Shown here: positions 1 to 9,246 of the stretch, piece by piece
Layout: every line of letters starts with the position of its first letter
How positions within the stretch are numbered: the first letter of the stretch is position 1
Assembly (NCBI GenBank): GCA_964458575.1
Contig: CAYWMD010000038.1
Coordinates: 1 to 61,560, forward strand
Length of the DNA: 61,560 bases
Reading direction: 5' to 3'
DNA from: CAYWMD01 sp964458575
GTDB taxonomy: Bacteria > Verrucomicrobiota > Verrucomicrobiia > Limisphaerales > JADLHS01
Notes under the pieces: model-generated
Databases searched by the model: none
What the model saw: only the letters and a program-made list of their open reading frames with translations
Told to the model about the DNA's origin: nothing
Translations under genes and position numbers: made by a program

Positions 1-413
1 CGGAGCACTTCCACCCGCCGCCGCCACGCCTGTTGCCCCAGGTAATCGGACGGCAGAATCCGGCCCGGCAGCAGCGGATCGTTCGTCACCGCCTCCAGCC
101 ACGCCTCGCGCTCCGTCGCCGCCCAGCGCAGCAACGCCTTCGCCGCCGCGTCGCTCCGCAGCGCGCCGCCCGGTCGCTCCGCCAGGACTTTCAGATGCCG
201 GGCATAGCGGCGGTTGATGCGCTCGAAGTCCCACGCGCCCGCGACGATTTCCGCGTCCGATTCTCCCGCGCACGGCCGCGCCTCCAGCAGGAGGAGCGAT
301 TCCACATTGATCTTCCCGCCGCCGAGAATCTGCCGTTCCTCCGTCAGCGGATCGGGCGTGATCCACACGCTGTTTTGCAGGCGGGTCGCTATTGTTCCGG
401 CAGCATCGCCGGT
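1..413 (-). pseudogene. PaaX-like transcriptional regulator fragment, running off the left edge
   Basis: The minus frame from 413 to the window edge reads as the middle and C-terminal part of a PaaX-family repressor. It contains LQNSVWITPDPL followed about 105 residues later by DPLLPGRILPSDYLG, close to the family's DPLLPE..LP signature. PaaX proteins are GntR-like winged-helix repressors of about 270-310 residues whose N-terminal DNA-binding part lies some 110 residues before the first motif. Here an in-frame TGA at 416-414 interrupts the frame just upstream, no ATG lies in the open part, and neither other minus frame up to 712 shows a winged helix or the usual WDGxW segment. I infer a truncated or frameshifted gene. 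The extreme C-terminus is outside the window. A real gene using a rare start or a sequence error cannot be excluded. Confidence 0.5.
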
Positions 414-712
414 TCAAGCTTCGCGAATTGATCCTTGATTTTGATTTCGCCAGTCACGTCCCACAGCGACGTTTTCATTTGCCGCATCGCCAAGACCGAG
501 GTAATCCACGATTGCGACCAGCCGGTTTCCCTGCACCACGCGCCCCAGCCCCAGTCGCCATTGCTCCCGCAATGCGATTGCGCCTTGCCGAGGTGCACTC
601 CGGAGCGCGAGTTGTCCCAACTCGCAGCGGGCTGGCATGAGGAAGCTCGGCGGGAAAATCGGAGACGGATAAGCGACCGGGTATGCTGCGGCCTGGGACA
701 AGCCGCGCTCCA
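414..712. other. Intergenic stretch with no convincing gene
   Basis: This gap lies between the stop of the oxidoreductase at 713 and the broken PaaX-like frame. Several short frames are open on both strands, but none resembles a known protein. The translated palindromic repeat at 601-630 falls inside one of them. A minus frame ending at 389 (WDVTGEIKIKD...) has coding-like third positions, but it is under 70 residues and I cannot assign it. Confidence 0.5.
601..630. repeat. REP-like palindromic repeat, copy 1
   Basis: An 8-bp perfect stem (GCGAGTTG at 607-614, CAACTCGC at 618-625) closes on a 3-nt TCC loop. The whole 30-bp element, flanks included, is the exact reverse complement of 17061-17090. 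A near copy with one extra T lies at 15969-15988. The size, hairpin shape and intergenic position fit a REP-like dispersed repeat. Confidence 0.75.
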
Positions 713-2038
713 TCACGCCGGCGCTTTGCCGTAATCCTTGATCTTCATGCACGCGCCGCCGGCCAGCGCGGATTTGTGGGCGATCACGCCGGGCATCGTG
801 TAGGCGATGGCTTCCCACACATTCACTTCGGGATGACGGTCTTCAATGATAGCGCTGATGAATTCGTGCGTGATGAACGGATGTGAGTTGCCGTGGCCGC
901 CCTTGATCCGGAGCGGTTCGGGGAGCCGCTCGAAATAGACGGGTTGTTCAAAAGGCTTGCCCTCCGCTTCGCCGCCAAAAGGACCGAACGGATTGTTCGG
1001 CTTGAATTTTTGTTCGACCATGGTATTCGGCGAACCTTCCGGGCGGCTCATGATGAAGGACATTTTGTCGCCGTAAAACATGCCGCGTTCCGTGCCCTGG
1101 GCCGCGATGTTCCAGCCGATGGAGATGCGGCAGCAGTGTTCCGGATTGGTCATCTTGAACAGCGCCACGGTGTGGATGAACGGGTTGTTGTCGTAATAAT
1201 TCTTCTTCAGCATCTCGTGGTCGTTACCCCAGCCGTGCGCCGTCACTTCCGTCATCCGTTCGCCCGTAACCGGGACGATGATGCCGGTGCAATGCGTCGG
1301 GTAGAGCATCGGCGGATAAGCGTAAGCCCAGGTCGGCACGAAATTGCTCTCCACCTTCGCGTCCTTGTTCACCTGATCAATCGAATGGATGTTGGCGCAC
1401 GATTGGCAGTCGAAGCTCGGTCCGTAGGCGTAAGGGCCGAGGCCGGTGTGATGATACTCGGATTCGGAATAGAAGATTTCGCCGAACCGGCCTGCCTTCG
1501 CCCAATCCACGCACGTCATCACTTCCTGCCGGTAACGGCTGGTTTCCGCCATCATGTATTTCAAACCGGTCTTGATAACAACGGCCAGCAACTCCTCAAG
1601 TTCCTCCACGGACATGCCGGCCGGAACGGCACTGCAGACGTGTTTGCCCAGGTTCAGGGCTTCCACGGCCATTTTCACGTGAAACGGCGCGGGTGTGAAC
1701 AGCGCGACGGCGTCCAAGCCGGGATGCTTCAGAAACTCACTGTATTGCTTGTAGCCCGTGTCGCATTGATAAACGCGCTTGAGCTTCTGGATCCGCTGCT
1801 CGCGCACGTCGCAGACGGCCACGACCTTGCAGTTCGGATGCAGATGCCATTGGAACGCCGCGCCGAAACCGCCGCCCACAACGCCGATGCGCACCTGTTT
1901 GGCGGAACCCTGGGCCTGAATGATGGCGGGTGCGGCGGAAAGCGCCATGGCGCCGACGCCGACTTCACGCAGGAAGCGGCGGCGGGATTTGGTGGCGGAA
2001 TGACTGGGATTCAGGTCGGAAGCGGCGTTAGAATTCAT
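713..2038 (-). CDS. Tat-exported Gfo/Idh/MocA family oxidoreductase
   Basis: This 441-residue protein is probably a periplasmic NAD(P)-dependent sugar or polyol dehydrogenase. The N-terminus carries a twin-arginine signal (KSRRRFLREVG, then AMALSAAPAIIQAQ). The mature part starts with a Rossmann fold: VRIGVVGGGFGAAF binds the nucleotide and VVAVCD ends the second strand. A HVCSAVP segment resembles the EKP loop of the family but lacks its lysine. Genes of this type are abundant in Verrucomicrobiota and Planctomycetes beside sulfatases and glycosidases, and the next gene across a 107-bp divergent gap is a sulfatase fusion. The ATG at 2038 puts the Tat motif 18 residues in, which is normal. The substrate cannot be read from the sequence. 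Confidence 0.88.
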   Translation of the reverse strand: MNSNAASDLNPSHSATKSRRRFLREVGVGAMALSAAPAIIQAQGSAKQVRIGVVGGGFGAAFQWHLHPNCKVVAVCDVREQRIQKLKRVYQCDTGYKQYSEFLKHPGLDAVALFTPAPFHVKMAVEALNLGKHVCSAVPAGMSVEELEELLAVVIKTGLKYMMAETSRYRQEVMTCVDWAKAGRFGEIFYSESEYHHTGLGPYAYGPSFDCQSCANIHSIDQVNKDAKVESNFVPTWAYAYPPMLYPTHCTGIIVPVTGERMTEVTAHGWGNDHEMLKKNYYDNNPFIHTVALFKMTNPEHCCRISIGWNIAAQGTERGMFYGDKMSFIMSRPEGSPNTMVEQKFKPNNPFGPFGGEAEGKPFEQPVYFERLPEPLRIKGGHGNSHPFITHEFISAIIEDRHPEVNVWEAIAYTMPGVIAHKSALAGGACMKIKDYGKAPA

Positions 2039-2145
2039 GGGCGCGATGCTATTTCGACGCTTTTGCCAGTCAAGCAGCCATTGCTTGGCGACGATGCCGG
2101 AAAGCGTTGGACGAATGCCATCGAAGCGGATAACAAGTGGGCGTT

Positions 2146-4761
2146 ATGAGTGTTGTCCAAACGGCCGGGCGGGTGGCAGGCGTCTTTATCCTCCTCGTTG
2201 TTTCATCTCGCGGCGAAGCGGCAGGCGATGCGCCGGCGAAAATCGCCGACCGTCCCAATCTCGTTTTCATCCTCGCCGACGACCTTGGCTGGCGGGACAC
2301 GTCGCTTTACGGGAGCACGTTCTACGAAACACCGAACCTCGAACGTTTGGCGCGACGCGGGATGATGTTCCTGAATGCTTACGCGGCGAGCCCGCTTTGT
2401 TCGCCGACGCGTGCCAGCATTTTGACCGGGCTCTATCCTGCGAGAATTGGAATCACCGTGCCGGTTTGTCATCTGCCGGTGGAACACTTGCAAGCCACGC
2501 TGAAAAGAGCGGCAACGCCGGATTACAAGGCGCTCGAAGTCGCCAGCGCAACCCGGCTTGCGACGAATTATTTCACGCTGGCTGAGGCGTTGAAAAAGGC
2601 GGGTTACGCCACTGGCCATTTCGGGAAGTGGCATCTGGGCCCGGAACCTTTTAGCCCGTTGCAACAAGGTTTCGACGTGGACGTGCCGCACACTTCGGGC
2701 CCCGGCCCGGCAGGCAGCTACGTGGCGCCATGGAAATATCCGGCGGAACTGAAATTCACCGGCCAAGCCGGCGAGCACATCGAGGATCGCATGGCGCAAG
2801 AAGCCATCGCGTTCATCAAGGCCAACAAGGACCAGCCCTTTTATCTCAATTACTGGGCCTTCTCCGTCCATTCGCCTTGGGACGCGAAGCCGGAACTCAT
2901 CGAGAAATATCGGCGCAAAGCCGAAGCCGCCGGGACGAATGCGCCGCAACGCAATCCCGTTTATGGCGCGATGGTTCAATCGCTGGACGAAAACGTGGGC
3001 AAATTGCTCAACACCCTCGACGCGCTCGGACTCGCCCGGCGCACGATCATCATTTTCTTCTCCGACAACGGCGGCGTGCATTGGGCGGGGATGCAACGGC
3101 GCGGTGCAACGACGCAGGCCGACTACGAAGACATTCCCATCACCAGCAATGCGCCGTTGCGTGGCGGCAAGGCCACGCTTTACGAAGGTGGCACGCGCGA
3201 GCCGTGCATCGTCGTTTGGCCGGGTAGGGTGAAAACCGGCTCGACGAGCGAGGCGTTGCTTTCCAGCGTGGATTTTTATCCGACGATTTTGGAAATGCTC
3301 GCGTTGAAGCCCCAGGCCGGGCAGCAGTTTGACGGTGTGAGTCAGGTGCGCGCACTTTTGGGAAAAGGCCGGCCGCGCGACACCGTGTTTTGTCATTTCC
3401 CGCATTACACCGGACAACCGAATGCGACCAACTCGCTCGCGCAACCCGCCTCCTGGGTCCGGCACGGTGATTGGAAGCTCATCCGGTTCTATTGCGGCAA
3501 CGACGATCAGACTGACCGCTTCGAGCTTTACCACCTGCAGGACGACGTTGGCGAAACGCGAAATCTTGCGGCAGCAAAACCGCGCACGGTGCAGGAACTA
3601 AACGCACTCATGGGCCGGTTTCTTGAGGATACGAAGGCCCTGGTGCCGCAGCCCAATCCGAGCTACCGGGCGACAACGAAGCAATCCGGATTGAAGGTCG
3701 AAAACGGCGTGCTGCTGCGCGACGGGAGACCTTATCGGGGCATCGGGGTGAATTTCTTCAGCGCGTTCAACCGGACTTTGGGCGACGGATCACTGACGAA
3801 CTATGACGCGGGCTTTCAGACCCTGGCGAAGCTCGGCATTCCCTTCGCCCGGATCGGCGGCGGCTTCTGGGCGAACGACCTGAAACTTTTCGTCACGAAT
3901 CGCGCGGAGTATTTCCGGCGATTGGACGGTGTCGTGCGTTCGGCGGAGAAGCACGGTGTGGGATTGATTCCGTCCCTGTTCTGGTATTACGCCGGCGTGC
4001 CCGACCTGGTGGGCGAACCGTGCGACCAGTGGGGCAATCCGCGGAGCCGCACGCACGCGTTCATGCGCGAATACGTGCGCGACCTGGTCACGCGCTACAA
4101 GGCTTCGCCGGCCATCTGGGGCTGGGAGTTTGGGAATGAATTCAATCTGGTGGCAAACCTGCCGAACGCGTCGGACCATCGTCCGCATGTCGTGCCGGAG
4201 TTGGGAACGCCATCGCAGCGGACGGCGCGCGATGAGCTGACCTATGAAATGATCCGCACCGCGCACGTGGAATTCGCCCGCGCGGTGCGTGGTCATGATC
4301 CGGACCGGGTGATTTTGACCGGCGACTCGATCTTGCGCGATTCCGCCTGGCATCATTGGCAGGAAAACAACTGGAAGCAGGACACCCCGGCACAGTTCGC
4401 CGCCATGCTGGCGGCCGGCAACCCCGATCCGATTGATCTCGTCAGCATCCACCTTTACGACGAAGCCGCGTCGCGCTTGACCGCGGTGCTGGCCGCCGCC
4501 CGGGCGTTGCACAAACCAGTGTTTGTCGGCGAATTCGGTGTCAAAGGTCCGCGCGCGGAAAGCGAAACGGAATTTCGCAGGTTGCTCACGGCCATCGAGA
4601 CGAACGCCGTGCCGCTGGCGGCGGTGTGGGTGTTCGATTACCAGCCGCAGGACAAGGATTGGAACATCACCCCGACCAATGACCGTGCGTATCAACTGAC
4701 GGCGGTGGCGGAAGCCAACCGGCGGCTGCAAGCCCCGCGCAAACCCGGACGCAAACGATGA
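2146..4761 (+). CDS. Secreted sulfatase fused to a GH5-like glycoside hydrolase
   Basis: This 871-residue two-enzyme protein has a signal peptide (residues 1-29). A type I sulfatase domain follows (about 35-500), with metal-binding FILADDLGW (D45, D46), LCSPTR in which C85 should become formylglycine, GKWHLG, and the FFSDNGG segment. A linker of about 15 residues leads to a second domain (about 515-868). That domain has the pattern of GH5 family enzymes: RGIGVNFFSAF at its start, GWEFGNEFN with E665 as probable acid/base, and VGEFGVKG with E796 as probable nucleophile. It would remove sulfate and cleave glycosidic bonds on one polysaccharide. I chose the ATG at 2146 over the GTG at 2137. The stop overlaps the start of the xylanase-like gene by 4 bp, so the two are translationally coupled. 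The exact GH family is inferred from motifs only. Confidence 0.85.
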   Translation: MSVVQTAGRVAGVFILLVVSSRGEAAGDAPAKIADRPNLVFILADDLGWRDTSLYGSTFYETPNLERLARRGMMFLNAYAASPLCSPTRASILTGLYPARIGITVPVCHLPVEHLQATLKRAATPDYKALEVASATRLATNYFTLAEALKKAGYATGHFGKWHLGPEPFSPLQQGFDVDVPHTSGPGPAGSYVAPWKYPAELKFTGQAGEHIEDRMAQEAIAFIKANKDQPFYLNYWAFSVHSPWDAKPELIEKYRRKAEAAGTNAPQRNPVYGAMVQSLDENVGKLLNTLDALGLARRTIIIFFSDNGGVHWAGMQRRGATTQADYEDIPITSNAPLRGGKATLYEGGTREPCIVVWPGRVKTGSTSEALLSSVDFYPTILEMLALKPQAGQQFDGVSQVRALLGKGRPRDTVFCHFPHYTGQPNATNSLAQPASWVRHGDWKLIRFYCGNDDQTDRFELYHLQDDVGETRNLAAAKPRTVQELNALMGRFLEDTKALVPQPNPSYRATTKQSGLKVENGVLLRDGRPYRGIGVNFFSAFNRTLGDGSLTNYDAGFQTLAKLGIPFARIGGGFWANDLKLFVTNRAEYFRRLDGVVRSAEKHGVGLIPSLFWYYAGVPDLVGEPCDQWGNPRSRTHAFMREYVRDLVTRYKASPAIWGWEFGNEFNLVANLPNASDHRPHVVPELGTPSQRTARDELTYEMIRTAHVEFARAVRGHDPDRVILTGDSILRDSAWHHWQENNWKQDTPAQFAAMLAAGNPDPIDLVSIHLYDEAASRLTAVLAAARALHKPVFVGEFGVKGPRAESETEFRRLLTAIETNAVPLAAVWVFDYQPQDKDWNITPTNDRAYQLTAVAEANRRLQAPRKPGRKR

Positions 4762-6083
4762 ATCGTCGAACCTTTCTCAAGACCACCGCAACCTCGACGT
4801 TGTTTTTGGCGCAAAACTCGTTCAGCGCCGGCCGGCCAAACGACAAACCCGGCGACGAGGAGATCCTGGCCCAATGCCGCGAACGCATCGCGCGCCATCG
4901 CCAGGGCCGGGGGGCCATTGTGCTGCGCGATGCGTTCGGCCGTCCGGTTGCCCGCGCGAAAATCACGGTCGAACAGTTGCAGCATGAGTTTCTGTTCGGC
5001 TGCAACTTCTACCTGTTCGGTCATGTGGGTGACGCGGAGCGGGAGGAAGAATATCGCAACCAGTTCAGCGCATTGTTGAATTACGCCACGCTGGCATTTT
5101 ATTGGGCCAGCTACGAAAGGGAACGGGACAAACCGAATTACGGCCAGAGCGAGCAGGCCGCCACGTGGTGCCGCGACCACGCCATCCGGTGCAAGGGCCA
5201 TCCGCTGGCGTGGGATCATCCTGCCGGGTCGCCCGCGTGGTTGCCGGACGACGACGCGGCGATTGCGCGACTTTCCTTCGGGCGGGTGCGTGACATCGTG
5301 ATGCGCTTCAAAGGACTGATTGACGTGTGGGATGTCGTCAACGAGGCCACGCATTTGCCGGGCAACCCCAACCAGACGCGGATGGGCAAGTGGGCTGAAA
5401 CCTTGGGGCCGGTGGAATATGTTGCCAAACATCTGGCCGTCGCGCGCCCGGCGAACCCGACGGCCACGCTGCTGGTCAACGATTACAAGATCGAGCCCGC
5501 TTATTACAAAATCCTGGACGCGCAACGACAGGGTGGCCGGCTGACCTTCGACGCGGTCGGCATCCAGAGCCACATGCACGGCGGGTCGTGGCCGCTGGGA
5601 AGGGTGTGGGACATTTGCGACACGTACGCGCGGCTCGGGCTGCCGTTGCATTTTACGGAAACCACCTTGGTCAGCGGCCCGCGGCTCGGCCCGGGCGAGA
5701 ACTGGGGCGGGATGACGCCCGAAGGTGAGGCAAAGCAGGCCGACCAGACCGCCCGGTTTTACACGGCGCTTTTCGCTCATCCGGCCGTCCAGGCCATCAC
5801 TTGGTGGGATTTCTCGGATCACGGCGCGTGGCAGCGCGCGGCGGCGGGTTGGCTGCGCAAGGACATGTCCCCCAAACCGGTTTATCAACGCCTCAAGTCT
5901 CTGATCAAGGGTGAGTGGTGGACCAACGTCACCGGCCAGCCAAATGCACTTGGAGTGTTTCCGCTGCGGGCCTTTTATGGCCAACACCGGGTTACGGTCG
6001 AATTGCCGGGAGGACATCGTTCGGTTGCGGAAATTGACTGGCGGCGGGAGGGCCCGACGCGCTTCGAGGTGGTGGTTGGCTAG
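4758..6083 (+). CDS. Exported GH10-like endo-1,4-beta-xylanase
   Basis: This 441-residue protein has an N-terminal export signal starting MNRRTFLKTTATS (Tat-like). It shows the hallmarks of GH10: KGHPLAWD in the third strand, WDVVNEATH with E196 as acid/base, IQSHMH, and LHFTETTL with E301 as nucleophile, followed by a late WWDFSDHGAW segment. Family members cleave internal beta-1,4-xylosyl bonds. The N-terminal 60 residues before the barrel may form a small sandwich domain. It overlaps the sulfatase-GH5 gene in an ATGA junction, so the two enzymes are made together and probably attack the same sulfated or decorated polysaccharide. Activity on a different beta-glycan is possible. Confidence 0.85.
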   Translation: MNRRTFLKTTATSTLFLAQNSFSAGRPNDKPGDEEILAQCRERIARHRQGRGAIVLRDAFGRPVARAKITVEQLQHEFLFGCNFYLFGHVGDAEREEEYRNQFSALLNYATLAFYWASYERERDKPNYGQSEQAATWCRDHAIRCKGHPLAWDHPAGSPAWLPDDDAAIARLSFGRVRDIVMRFKGLIDVWDVVNEATHLPGNPNQTRMGKWAETLGPVEYVAKHLAVARPANPTATLLVNDYKIEPAYYKILDAQRQGGRLTFDAVGIQSHMHGGSWPLGRVWDICDTYARLGLPLHFTETTLVSGPRLGPGENWGGMTPEGEAKQADQTARFYTALFAHPAVQAITWWDFSDHGAWQRAAAGWLRKDMSPKPVYQRLKSLIKGEWWTNVTGQPNALGVFPLRAFYGQHRVTVELPGGHRSVAEIDWRREGPTRFEVVVG

Positions 6084-6305
6084 GGCGCGCGACTCGCCTG
6101 TTTGGAAAACAAACGGCCGAGCGTTCGGGCCAGCGCACGTTGTCCTCGGATGGATCGCTTCGGTTGTTTGGATGGACGGCAACCCGTCCGGGTGTTAAAG
6201 TCGTGGTCTTATTACACCAGCAAAGCATCAACGCGGGCGTGTGTTCGGATCCAATGAAATGAAACCGAGGCGCATCCTCGGTGACCGGACGCGATAACTC
6301 AGGCC

Positions 6306-7949
6306 ATGATTTACTTCTTAAGAGCCGTCGTTTTCCTCCTGATGGCGTGCGTTTATTGGCTGTCGGGCTGGGTCAACTGGCAGCAATCCGGCATGCTCGC
6401 CCTGCTCGGGTGTTCCGCCGTGATGATGGTGACGGCGTGGACACGGCTTCGAGGCGGCGAAACGAGCCGCGCCCGGCTTTGGGTGCTGCTGGCGGTGATT
6501 CCGTTTATTGTCTTCCTGGGTTTTCACGCTTTCCTCCGGGAGTTTCTTGGGGTCAGCGCGGATGAAGGCGCCGTTTGCGCGGCGATCTTCAGCTCCGACC
6601 GGGAGGAATCGGTTGAGTTCATCAAGCACTATGCGCTTCCCATCCTCGAGGAAGTGGTGATCGTCGTCGTTTTCATAGCGGCCTACGCCTTGTTCCTCCG
6701 GTACGAGCCTCCAGCAACCCGGATCGTCGCAGGCCCCCGGCCTTGGTGGCGCGGGGTAATGATCGCGGGCATCTTCACCCTGGTTTTTGTGTTGCTTCAC
6801 ATGAACGGGTCCCTGCGCCGGCATAACCCCGTTCTCTATTTTCCCATCCGATATACTTCATGGACACGGCAGGTGGAGAATATGCGGCAACTCCGGTCCG
6901 AACTGGCGGGCATTGATGCCGATACCCGGTTGAATTCCATGCGGCTGGCCGACGAACGCCCCCGCACGGTGGTTTTCGTCCTCGGCGAAAGTGTCACCCG
7001 GCGTAATTTTTCCTTCGCCGGGTATGCACGCAAGACCACGCCGCAACTCGACGCCATGGGGGCGGAACTGGTCTGGTTCTCGGATGTGGTCAGTTCCGAC
7101 CCGTCCACGGTGCCGGCCCTCCAAAAAATCCTCACGCCTTCCACGCTGGCGGAACCTGACCTCTGGAAAAGCAAGCCCGACGTGTTTCGGATGGCCCGGA
7201 AGGCGGGTTACAAGACCTTCTGGATCAGCAACCACAGCACGGATTGGCGCGGGATCGCGTTGCTGTTCGCGGAGAACGCCGATAAAAAGGTCCTCTCGAA
7301 CCGCGGAGATTCACGGGGTGAAGGGTCCTACGATGAGGTGGTGCTGCCGATTTTGGAGGAGGCCTTGCGAGACCCCAGTCCGCACAAATTCATTCTGGTG
7401 CATCTCCTGAATGCGCATCCCGCCTATTACTTCCGTTATCCCAAACCGTTCGCGCGCTTCAATGAGGCGGACGACGCGGTCGCCCGGGAATTGAAAGCCG
7501 CCGGCCGGGCGTTCTGGGCGGTGAACAATCGCAATTACTACGACAACGCGATTCTTTATATGGACGAAGTCCTGAAACGGTCCATCGAACTTTGTCGTGC
7601 GTCGGCCCAGCCCGTGGCGTGGCTTTACGTGCCGGACCACGGCGAGGATGTCGCCCATTACTCCAATTACTGTGGGCACAATGCGCGCGTGCTGTCGCAA
7701 TACGAGGTCCCGATGGTGTTCTGGCGTTCGCCCTCGTTCGCTCCGCTGGCGGTCGAGGATGCCCAACTGCGGCAGCGGCCCTATCAATTGGATTTTCTCG
7801 ATCATACGCTCCTGGGAATGATGGGGATCGTTGGCGATTACTACGAACCGGAGCGGGATATTTTTTCCGAGGCGTTTAAACCGTGGCCGCGGACCATTTG
7901 GGGCGAGCCCTATGGCGGTCCGGACTCGCCGGAATTGAATCGCAAGTGA
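6306..7949 (+). CDS. Membrane phosphoethanolamine-transferase-like protein (EptA/CptA type)
   Basis: This 547-residue protein has about four to five transmembrane segments in the first 185 residues and a large alkaline-phosphatase-fold domain facing the periplasm. Motifs match the EptA branch: VLGESVTRRNF (metal-binding E and the RxN motif), DPSTVPALQ with T268 as likely phospho-acceptor, ISNHS, and VPDHGED near the C-terminus for metal binding. Enzymes of this type move phosphoethanolamine from phospholipid to lipid A or other glycans. The sulfatases in this window share the fold but lack membrane helices, so it should not be named a sulfatase. The neighbouring gene downstream encodes a membrane glycerophosphodiesterase. 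The 222 bp upstream contains two small hairpins (6174-6189 and 6264-6282) but no gene. Confidence 0.8.
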   Translation: MIYFLRAVVFLLMACVYWLSGWVNWQQSGMLALLGCSAVMMVTAWTRLRGGETSRARLWVLLAVIPFIVFLGFHAFLREFLGVSADEGAVCAAIFSSDREESVEFIKHYALPILEEVVIVVVFIAAYALFLRYEPPATRIVAGPRPWWRGVMIAGIFTLVFVLLHMNGSLRRHNPVLYFPIRYTSWTRQVENMRQLRSELAGIDADTRLNSMRLADERPRTVVFVLGESVTRRNFSFAGYARKTTPQLDAMGAELVWFSDVVSSDPSTVPALQKILTPSTLAEPDLWKSKPDVFRMARKAGYKTFWISNHSTDWRGIALLFAENADKKVLSNRGDSRGEGSYDEVVLPILEEALRDPSPHKFILVHLLNAHPAYYFRYPKPFARFNEADDAVARELKAAGRAFWAVNNRNYYDNAILYMDEVLKRSIELCRASAQPVAWLYVPDHGEDVAHYSNYCGHNARVLSQYEVPMVFWRSPSFAPLAVEDAQLRQRPYQLDFLDHTLLGMMGIVGDYYEPERDIFSEAFKPWPRTIWGEPYGGPDSPELNRK

Positions 7950-8040
7950 TTTCGCGGACGGACAGCCCGGGTGCGTTGCCGGTGGCCGGGACAAGGAATG
8001 CCGGTGTTGCCGCGACACCGTTTGCGGACGGCGGTCCGGG

Positions 8041-8931
8041 CTACGGCGTCAACGAAGCCGGTGGCGACAACAGCGGTGAATGAATCGCGGGATCAAAATC
8101 CACCAGAATTTTTTTTATTCCGAGATTCCGGACCCGGTCATAGTCCTTTCCCTGCGCCGAGTAAACGATTCTTTTGGCGAGCAGGTTCTCCTGCTTGAGC
8201 CATTCCACGTGGCTCGGTGTCACTTTGCGGGCGGCCCCGGACAAATAATCAGGTTTCCAGCGCCGCGGAATCAGCCGGTAAAGCAGAACCTGGTAAGCGT
8301 CGAATCTTTCCAGGGCGGTGTTGACCCTGGGATATTTGTGCTCCACGTAGGCAACAAAAAGCGGATTAACCGATACCAGGATCGTCTGGTCGTGGAGGCC
8401 GAACTCGTCGATCACGGCAACGATCTTGTCAGCGTCCTTGAAACCCTTGTTCTTCATGTCGAGGTAGAACCGGAGCGTTTTGCCAAATTTCTGGAAGACT
8501 TCCCGGAGCGTGGGGACGGTGTTCGTGGTTTCCTTGCCCGCAAATAACAGCCTGTGCTCCTGGGCCTGGGCCAGGGTCAGGTCCTTGAATGGCACGTCCA
8601 GTCCCAGCAATCGTCGCGCGGAGTCATCATGGAAAACCGCCAGTTCGCCATCCTTGGTCTCACGCACATCAATCTCCACCGCTGGGAAGCCATACTTCCT
8701 GGACTCGGCCAGCGCTGCCTCGCAATTCTCCGGAACATTCAGCCACACACCCCGATGCGCGAAAAGCAGGACTGAATCGCTGTCCCACGCAAAGGTATCA
8801 TCAAATCGCGGGCGCCAGCCCCCCCCGACCAGCACCAGCAGGAGGTAAAGCAACAGGAGACACGCCAGACCAATGATGGGAATTCTCGCCTGTTTCAGAA
8901 TCGCCGCTGGCCTGAATCGGGAATTTGGCAC
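8041..8931 (-). CDS. Membrane-anchored glycerophosphodiester phosphodiesterase
   Basis: This protein of about 296 residues has one N-terminal membrane helix (LACLLLLYLLLVLV) and a GDPD TIM barrel. The barrel shows FAHRGVWLNVPENC, EIDVRETKDGELAVFHD and LRFYLDMK, which supply the catalytic histidines and metal-binding acidic residues. It would hydrolyse glycerophosphodiesters to glycerol-3-phosphate and an alcohol outside the cytoplasmic membrane. The open frame runs on to 9339, but the upstream part reads like translated repeat sequence. I placed the start at a GTG (8931) about 20 residues before the helix. An ATG at 9111 and a TTG at 9042 are alternatives, and no strong ribosome-binding site decides. 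The gene is convergent with the phosphoethanolamine-transferase-like gene, 91 bp away. Confidence 0.82.
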   Translation of the reverse strand: MPNSRFRPAAILKQARIPIIGLACLLLLYLLLVLVGGGWRPRFDDTFAWDSDSVLLFAHRGVWLNVPENCEAALAESRKYGFPAVEIDVRETKDGELAVFHDDSARRLLGLDVPFKDLTLAQAQEHRLLFAGKETTNTVPTLREVFQKFGKTLRFYLDMKNKGFKDADKIVAVIDEFGLHDQTILVSVNPLFVAYVEHKYPRVNTALERFDAYQVLLYRLIPRRWKPDYLSGAARKVTPSHVEWLKQENLLAKRIVYSAQGKDYDRVRNLGIKKILVDFDPAIHSPLLSPPASLTP

Positions 8932-9246
8932 CGGCGGAATCTGGAGCAGCCCGCCACGCGTGGCAAATTGATTCTCACGGTTACCCGCGGCCGTCGAGAC
9001 GGTAAACCATACTGACGCAGGTTTTCCCTTGAATCCAATCAAGGCAGGAAGTTGCGGCCGGCGGCCATTCGGCCGGAATCTTGGTCGCCCGGTGCCGGCG
9101 AATCCGTTCATTTTGGTCAGCCGTGTTCCATTTCTCACCACTCCCTGTTCGCGAACTGACGGGCGCAGGCGGCTGGGGCTGGAAGACTCGTGGCACGAAA
9201 ACTGCCGGTCAGATGGCCAAAGGCTGCCATGCAGCGACGAAGGAAA

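Noticed and set aside
893..2149. Long plus-strand open frame of 418 residues opposite the oxidoreductase
   Set aside because: It mirrors the GC-rich codons of the real minus-strand gene, has no recognisable domain and no signal peptide.
4692..6182. Long minus-strand open frame of 496 residues opposite the xylanase gene
   Set aside because: It is antisense to clear GH10 motifs and its translation is arginine/proline-rich without any family pattern.
6264..6282. ACCGAGG/CCTCGGT hairpin as a riboswitch or terminator
   Set aside because: The stem is only 7 bp with no T-run and no surrounding conserved structure; it is too small to name.
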